From Rhodospirillales bacterium (GTDB taxonomy: Bacteria; Pseudomonadota; Alphaproteobacteria; ATCC43930; CGMCC-115725): 43,285 bases of DNA. The position numbers and the translations under genes are program-made. Under the pieces are notes generated by a model, which saw only the letters and a list, made by a program, of their open reading frames with translations, had not been told where the DNA came from and did no database searches. This document shows, one piece after another, positions 38,801-43,285 of the stretch (its first letter is position 1; the number at the start of each line of letters is the position of its first letter). The DNA lies in the NCBI GenBank assembly GCA_019689675.1, contig JADGGZ010000008.1, positions 1-43,285 of the forward strand, in the 5' to 3' direction.

Positions 38801-41800
38801 GACGAACATCGCCGCCGGCGCCGTCTCGCTCACCGCGGACACGATCGATCTCGGCACGGTCGCCGACAGGATCAGGACCACCGGCACGGTGACGCTCCGC
38901 CCGACCACGCCCACCCGGTCGATCGGCGTCGCGGGCGGCGCCGGCGACTTCAACCTCTCGGCGGGCGAACTCGAGGCGATCGCCGATGGCGCGGCTTCGA
39001 TCGTCATCGGCCGCTCGAAGGACGACGGCGGCGCGCACCAGATCGTGATCGGCGGCGGCGCGCCGGTCGCGTTCCGGGACGCGATGGTGTTCAACGCGGC
39101 GGCGTCGGGCGGCGGAATCACCGTCGCTGCGGGAAGTCCGATCAGCAGCACGGGCTCGCTCACCTTCAACGGCTCCGGCGCGGGGACGACGCTCAACGCG
39201 GACGTCGTCACTGCCGGGGCCAAAATCACGATCGACGACGCGGTCGTACTCGGCGCCGACGTAAGGCTCGACACCACGAATGGTGGCGCTGCCGTTGCGG
39301 GTGCCGATGTGACAATTTCCGGTACGACCACTGGGAACGGCAACGATCTGACAATCGCGGCGGGGAGCGCCGGGGCCGTGTCGCTCACCAATGTCGCCGG
39401 CGTCGGAACGCTGCGCCTGGCGAGCTCGGCGGGCGCGACGTTCGGAGCGGTGAATGCCGGAGCCGTGGCGCTCGACGACACGACGGGCACGATCGCCTTC
39501 AACGGCGCCGTGACGATCGGCACGCTCGCGACCGCGAACAAGGGCTACAGCGTCGCCTTCAACGCGGGCGGGACGATCACGAACGCGGCGACGTTCCTCA
39601 ATACCGGCAGGGTGACGTTCGGCAACGAGAACACCGACAGCATCACCTTTGCGGCCGGGCTCGACACGACCGGCGGTCCGGCCGAAACGGTCGTGCAGGG
39701 CACGGTCGCCACGGCGAGCGCGCCGCTGAGGCTCGGCGCCGTCAAGGCGAACGGCACGACGACTCTCGACGCTGGCACCGGCAGCATCGAGGTCGGGGCG
39801 GTGACGCTCGCCGACGGCGCGGCGTTGACGTTCCGGACGAGCGGCGCCGGAGCCGTTACCGCGGCGAGCATCTCGGGAACGGCGAACGGCGCGAAGTCGG
39901 ATGTGACGTTCGACGCCGGCGGCGCGGTCTCCGTGGCCGGGAACGTCGGGACCGACATCGGCACGCTTCGGGTGGCGAACTCGGGCGGGACGACTTTCGG
40001 CGGGACCGTCGATGCGGCGACCGTGGCGCTCGACGACACGACGGGCACAATCGCCTTCAACGGCGCCGTGACGATCGGCACGCTCGCGACCGCGAACAAG
40101 GGCTACAGCGTCGCCTTCAACGCGGGCGGGACGATCACGAACGCGGCGACGTTCCTCAATACCGGCAGGGTGACGTTCGGCAACGAGAACACCGACAGCA
40201 TCACCTTTGCGGCCGGGCTCGACACGACCGGCGGTCCGGCCGAAACGGTCGTGCAGGGCACGGTCGCCACGGCGAGCGCGCCGCTGAGGCTCGGCGCCGT
40301 CAAGGCGAACGGCACGACGACTCTCGACGCTGGCACCGGCAGCATCGAGGTCGGGGCGGTGACGCTCGCCGACGGCGCGGCGTTGACGTTCCGGACGAGC
40401 GGCGCCGGAGCCGTTACCGCGGCGAGCATCTCGGGAACGGCGAACGGCGCGAAGTCGGATGTGACGTTCGACGCCGGCGGCGCGGTCTCCGTGGCCGGGA
40501 ACGTCGGGACCGACATCGGCACGCTTCGGGTGGCGAACTCGGGCGGGACGACTTTCGGCGGGACCGTCGACGCGGCGACCGTGGCGCTCGACGACACGAC
40601 GGGGACGATCGCCTTCAACGGCGCCGTGACGATCGGCACGCTCACCACTGCGAACAAGGACTACAGCGTCGCCTTCAACGCGGGCGGGACGATCGCGAAT
40701 GCGACGACGTTCCTCAACACCGGCACCGTGACGCTCGGCAACGACGGCAGCGACTCGATCCTCTTCAAGGGCGGCCTCGATACGGTGAGCGGTGCCTCGC
40801 GCCCGAGCCTGGTTCGCATTGCCGGCACGGTCGCGACGGAGAACGCGGCGCTCACGCTCGGCGATGCGCTGAACGGCTCCGTGATGCTGATGGCGGATGC
40901 GACGCTCGACGCCGGGACGGGCACGGTGTCGCTGCGCAATCTCGCCGCGGGCGCTCATGACCTGACCGTCACGGCCGACGAGATCGAGCTGCTCGGCGGC
41001 GCCGATGCGGTGAGCGGGACGGGCGCGCTTCTCTTGCAGCCGAAAACGGCGCAGCAGGATATCGAGATCGCCGGTCCGGGCGGAACGGCGGCCCTCGATC
41101 TCACCGCGGCCGAGTTCGCCTCGCTGCGGAACGGATTCTCGAACATTACGATCGGCCGTCCGGACGGCGCCGGGACGATCAGGGTCGCAGGCCCGGTCGT
41201 GTTCGGCGATCCGGTGACGCTGCGGGCGCCCGGCGCCGGCGGGAGGATCGTGGTCGACGCGCAGCTCGCCGGCGCCGATGGCGCGTCGATCACCCTCGAC
41301 GGCTTCGATCCCACCGTTCTCGGCGCGAGCATCGTCACCGCCGGGGGCAGCATCGGTATTGGCGGCAGCGTGGTGCTCGACGGCGACGTCACCCTCGACA
41401 CGACCGGCGGCGGCGCGGTGGGAGGTGCCGACATCGTGATCGGTGGCACCGTCGAGGGCTCGGGCGACGGTACCGAAGACCTGACCTTGCGCGCGGGGTC
41501 GGGCGACATCTCGGTGGGCGGCGCCGTCGGCGGCGCCAATCGTCTCGGCGCGCTGACGATAGCGAGCGGCGACGCGGTTGCCTTCCAGGGCACGGTCAGC
41601 GCCGTCTCTCTCGAGATCGCCAACAGCACCTCGACCGGTTTTGCACGGAAAGTCGATCTCACGGGCGGCGCCGGAGCCGCAGCCGGCGGCGGCGACATCG
41701 CATTCGGCGGCGGCCTCGTCGCGGGCGGCGACTCGATCTTCCTCAACACCGGACGGCTGACGCTCGCAGGCGCGACAATCGGCGGCGCGCTCGCGCATAC

Positions 41801-43285
41801 GGTCGGACCGAGCACGATCTCGGGTCCGATCGCGGCGAGCTCGATCGATTTCGGCGCCGTGGAGCTTACCGGCGCCACGTCTCTCGAAACGGTGCTCGGC
41901 GGGAACGTCACTCTCGGCGCGGTCAGCGGCCCGCACAGCCTTGTCGTGAAGAGTGCCGGAACCACGACCTTCGGCGGCACCGTCTCGGTAGCCGAGCTCG
42001 CGACCGACGCGGGCGGGACGACGGTCATCGCGGGCGGCGCCGTCACGACCAGCGGCGGCCAGACCTATGGCGACGATGTTTCGCTCGGGGCCGACACGGT
42101 TCTGAGGAGCACCGGCGCGGGCGACATCGACCTGGGGCCGAGCGTCACGGGGGCTCATGCCTTGACGATCGACACGGCGGGGACGACGGTCCTCCGCGAC
42201 CTCGACGTCGGCAGCCTCGAGACGAAGGGCGGCGGCACCACGTCGCTCAGCGGCAGCGTCACGACGATTGGCGGCCAGACCTATCGCGAGGACGTCGCGG
42301 TCGACGGCGACAGCATCCTCACGAGTACCGGCGCGGGCGAGATCGCGTTCGCGGGCACGGTCGGGAGCGCCGGCGCGAAGTCGCTCGCCGTCGACACGGG
42401 CGGGATCACCCGTTTCGCGGGCGCGGTCGGCGGCGGCGGAAGGGCGCTCGGGAGCCTCTTGACCGGCGGCGGCACGACCGTGCTCGACGGCGGGTCGGTC
42501 ACGACGACGGGAGATCAGATTTACGCCGACAGCCTGACGCTCGGTGCGAACACGGTCCTGACGAGCACCGGCGGCGGCACGATCGCGCTCGCCGCCGTGA
42601 GCGGCGCTCGGCGCCTCGACGTCCATACCGCCGGCACAACGCGCTTCGGCGGTGCCGTCTCGGTGGCGGAGCTCACGACGGACGCGGGCGGGACGACGGA
42701 GGTCGCGGGCGGCACCATCATCACGTCTGGCCGCCAGACCTATGGCGACGATGTTTCGCTCGGGGCCGACGCGGTTCTGACGAGCACCGGCGCGGGCGAC
42801 ATCGACCTGGGGCCGAGCGTCACGGGGACTCATGCCTTGACGATCGATACGGCGGGGACGACGGTCCTCCGCGACCTCGACGTCGGCAGCCTCGAGACGA
42901 AGGGCGGCGGCACCACGTCGCTAAGCGGCAGCGTCACGACGACGGGCGGCCAGGCCTATGGCGAGGACGTCACGGTCGATGGCGACAGCGTTCTGACGAG
43001 CACCGGCGGCGGCGAGATCGCGTTCGCGGGCACGGTCGGGAGCGCCGGCGCGAAGTCGCTCGCCGTCGACACGGGCGGCATTACCCGTTTCGCGGGCGCG
43101 GTCGGCGGCGGCGGAAGGGCGCTCGGGAGCCTCTTGACCGGCGGCGGCGGCACGACCGTGCTCGACGGCGGGTCGGTCACGACGACGGGCGATCAGATTT
43201 ACGCCGACAGCCTGACGCTGGGTGCGAATACGGTCCTGACGAGCACCGGCGGCGGCACGATCGCGCTCGCCGCCGTGAACGGCGC
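35814..43285 (+). CDS. TpsA filamentous-haemagglutinin-like exoprotein, partial (runs off right edge)
   Basis: The frame starts at ATG 35814 and I saw no stop to the window end, giving at least 2490 residues. A long signal peptide ends near A62 ('GALA', then NPAGG). The TPS secretion domain follows (about 63-330) with hallmark 'QASDRAVINWNTFSIEPGET' and 'RFNQPGPSSITLNRV', then 'GTWLLDPADIEI' near residue 455. Beyond this the protein is Gly/Thr/Ala/Asp-rich beta-helix sequence almost without Cys, in tandem repeats of 113, 186 and 225 residues. It should be exported by the TpsB encoded just upstream and act as a surface adhesin or large exoprotein. The C terminus, and so any toxin or anchor domain, is outside the window. 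Confidence 0.93.
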   Translation, partial: MRHGKRASSPQTIVRLPQNPRSTPGPVGGAVVRRASRDLLCSTALSSAAAAVVLGAAGGALANPAGGEVVAGSARISTTPKTVTIDQASDRAVINWNTFSIEPGETTRFNQPGPSSITLNRVLSPEASRIAGTLSANGQIVITNGAGVIFTPTAQLNVGGITATTAGMSSAAQAQFMSGAAPTFDIAAKPGSAVVNEGRITVAEGGYAAFVAPTVRNSGVIEAKLGKVTLAGAEKFTLDLYGDDLVKIAVPEAAASELRKVENSGSIEGTTVALTVDAVKGLVDGLINVSGTVQARRATMEGGKIVLRGGGGTVEVAGKLDAAGTGAGTKGGAVEITGDKVALAGTATVDASGEAGGGTVLVGGGWQGKGPQQKASQTVMATGAKIKADAKKSGDGGTVVLWSEEVTRVGGEISAKGGARGGNGGKVETSGKKKLVVAESTVVDTSAANGKTGTWLLDPADIEIKDVPTSTEITFDTGTSAFEPDPGAGASVLARDLLQEQLALTNVVVTTTNSGADGAGNGDIKVTDDVTWTSGTSLSLIAARDILIEASIDGGAGGLTLEAGRHIDDGVNGQISIGTLTANAGGSITLDNPDHLIGTLGPITGTGVVINDSEGGLRIAGAIDGRTGNVSILTGGGTLDVDATVRGADVRLATTDSGDIALDAAVTATGTLALDAAGNVTQTVSFSAGTLKGTVAGSATLDNPANDVGSLGDFETGTGFALADASGLEVVGAVRNTSSGTLSLSTTGGDLAITGAIEGQDVALAASGGTSGIALDGTVSASGTLTLAAAGDVTQSAALSAGTLEGTVGGSATLDNSANAIATLGAFSTGSGLTLVDSSGGLTVAGTVSAATGNIDIGTAGGALALGAGGTVTGADIRLASTGGGIALGGTVSATGTLTLAAAGDITQTAAITAGTLAAATTSGAIRLDTASNDVAALGAITAVGGGFYFDNGNNDLTLTATVQTRKDGGAPISIDVGTGALDTAGNAIETREATTTNIAAGAVSLTADTIDLGTVADRIRTTGTVTLRPTTPTRSIGVAGGAGDFNLSAGELEAIADGAASIVIGRSKDDGGAHQIVIGGGAPVAFRDAMVFNAAASGGGITVAAGSPISSTGSLTFNGSGAGTTLNADVVTAGAKITIDDAVVLGADVRLDTTNGGAAVAGADVTISGTTTGNGNDLTIAAGSAGAVSLTNVAGVGTLRLASSAGATFGAVNAGAVALDDTTGTIAFNGAVTIGTLATANKGYSVAFNAGGTITNAATFLNTGRVTFGNENTDSITFAAGLDTTGGPAETVVQGTVATASAPLRLGAVKANGTTTLDAGTGSIEVGAVTLADGAALTFRTSGAGAVTAASISGTANGAKSDVTFDAGGAVSVAGNVGTDIGTLRVANSGGTTFGGTVDAATVALDDTTGTIAFNGAVTIGTLATANKGYSVAFNAGGTITNAATFLNTGRVTFGNENTDSITFAAGLDTTGGPAETVVQGTVATASAPLRLGAVKANGTTTLDAGTGSIEVGAVTLADGAALTFRTSGAGAVTAASISGTANGAKSDVTFDAGGAVSVAGNVGTDIGTLRVANSGGTTFGGTVDAATVALDDTTGTIAFNGAVTIGTLTTANKDYSVAFNAGGTIANATTFLNTGTVTLGNDGSDSILFKGGLDTVSGASRPSLVRIAGTVATENAALTLGDALNGSVMLMADATLDAGTGTVSLRNLAAGAHDLTVTADEIELLGGADAVSGTGALLLQPKTAQQDIEIAGPGGTAALDLTAAEFASLRNGFSNITIGRPDGAGTIRVAGPVVFGDPVTLRAPGAGGRIVVDAQLAGADGASITLDGFDPTVLGASIVTAGGSIGIGGSVVLDGDVTLDTTGGGAVGGADIVIGGTVEGSGDGTEDLTLRAGSGDISVGGAVGGANRLGALTIASGDAVAFQGTVSAVSLEIANSTSTGFARKVDLTGGAGAAAGGGDIAFGGGLVAGGDSIFLNTGRLTLAGATIGGALAHTVGPSTISGPIAASSIDFGAVELTGATSLETVLGGNVTLGAVSGPHSLVVKSAGTTTFGGTVSVAELATDAGGTTVIAGGAVTTSGGQTYGDDVSLGADTVLRSTGAGDIDLGPSVTGAHALTIDTAGTTVLRDLDVGSLETKGGGTTSLSGSVTTIGGQTYREDVAVDGDSILTSTGAGEIAFAGTVGSAGAKSLAVDTGGITRFAGAVGGGGRALGSLLTGGGTTVLDGGSVTTTGDQIYADSLTLGANTVLTSTGGGTIALAAVSGARRLDVHTAGTTRFGGAVSVAELTTDAGGTTEVAGGTIITSGRQTYGDDVSLGADAVLTSTGAGDIDLGPSVTGTHALTIDTAGTTVLRDLDVGSLETKGGGTTSLSGSVTTTGGQAYGEDVTVDGDSVLTSTGGGEIAFAGTVGSAGAKSLAVDTGGITRFAGAVGGGGRALGSLLTGGGGTTVLDGGSVTTTGDQIYADSLTLGANTVLTSTGGGTIALAAVNG
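37791..38660 (+). repeat. 339-bp (113-residue) tandem repeats in tpsA, three copies
   Basis: Units start at 37791, 38130 and 38469, exactly 339 bases apart; the third is partial. Aligned landmarks are 'IALD/IALG', then 'VTQ/ITQ' codons at 37851, 38190 and 38529, then 'SAGTL', 'GSATLDN' and an 'LG.F.TG.G' stretch. Copies are clearly related but diverged at DNA level, so this is the older repeat family in the gene. Confidence 0.85.
39543..40760 (+). repeat. 558-bp (186-residue) tandem duplication in tpsA plus a partial third copy
   Basis: Copy A is 39543-40100 and copy B is 40101-40658; by eye they are almost identical over most of their length, including third codon positions. A diverged partial copy C runs from 40659 to about 40760. 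Part of the unit's end also occurs just before copy A (39466-39542). The offset of 558 keeps the frame. Each unit starts 'GYSVAFNAGGTITNAATFLN'. Confidence 0.9.
42060..43285 (+). repeat. 675-bp (225-residue) tandem repeats in tpsA, built of three sub-repeats
   Basis: Copy 1 is 42060-42734; copy 2 starts at 42735 and is cut by the window edge. They differ at scattered positions and by one extra Gly codon in copy 2, so late landmarks are 678 bases apart. Each unit holds three related modules of 72, 80 and 73 residues with 'QTYGDDV'-, 'QTYREDV'- and 'QIYADSL'-type starts (42060, 42276, 42516). More copies may follow outside the window. Confidence 0.88.

Noticed and set aside
35772-42833. A continuous minus-strand open frame of more than 2300 codons opposite tpsA
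   Set aside because: Its product is Arg/Gly/Ala/Asp-rich without any domain, while the plus strand encodes a clear TPS secretion protein with signal peptide and repeats. High GC makes such antisense frames common.
39543-43285. Tandem repeats as a possible CRISPR array or insertion sequence
   Set aside because: Units are 558-675 bp, direct, in frame and coding. There are no spacers, no terminal inverted repeats and no transposase.

Overview
The window is GC-rich, tightly packed bacterial DNA. Gene content points to an alphaproteobacterium, probably Rhodospirillales-like: an ECF sigma factor gene, ugpBAEC, a dctPQM TRAP transporter, a VC_2705-type Na+/solute symporter with its DUF4212 partner, MlaA/MlaC, and a two-partner secretion locus. 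Lineage is inferred from protein character only. I saw no rRNA, tRNA, CRISPR array, transposase or phage gene.

Layout. (1) 1-11232 is a solute uptake and sensing region: a YggT-like membrane protein cut by the left edge, a Na+/solute symporter with its small subunit, an unknown protein, a CBS/DUF294 protein, a tandem UspA protein, and a minus-strand operon of a receiver-only response regulator, a membrane PAS/pseudokinase/DEDDh exonuclease, a 71-residue membrane protein and a symporter-histidine kinase resembling CrbS/CbrA. (2) 11310-19303 holds ettA, mlaA-mlaC, a metallophosphoesterase-radical SAM fusion, apaG, folE, argE and a small lipoprotein gene. (3) 19304-20513 is a structured 382-bp intergenic region followed by an ECF sigma factor gene and a small unknown gene. 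(4) 20631-24775 is ugpBAEC, with a hairpin that buries the ugpA Shine-Dalgarno. (5) 24859-29872 carries an unknown His-rich protein, a BHMT-like methyltransferase, a glycine-zipper/peptidoglycan-binding lipoprotein, a 2OG-Fe(II) oxygenase overlapping alkB, and an ArsR-type regulator. (6) 29888-32722 is dctPQM on the minus strand; dctQ seems to start at CTG. (7) 32821-33639 encodes an SDR. (8) 33793-43285 is a tpsB-tpsA secretion pair; tpsA is open for at least 2490 codons, leaves the window, and contains three kinds of tandem repeat.

How the parts fit. The left region looks like a carboxylate uptake and sensing unit in which a transporter-like kinase reports to a lone receiver and, possibly, a membrane-bound nuclease. 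The ugp and dct operons supply glycerol-3-phosphate and C4-dicarboxylates; each has a strong hairpin at the junction between binding-protein and permease genes, which would favour excess binding protein. AlkB and its partner oxygenase suggest alkylation repair. The TpsB/TpsA pair would export a large repetitive adhesin. The least familiar items are the phosphoesterase-radical SAM fusion, the membrane exonuclease in the signalling operon, and the overlapping inverted repeats upstream of the sigma factor gene.
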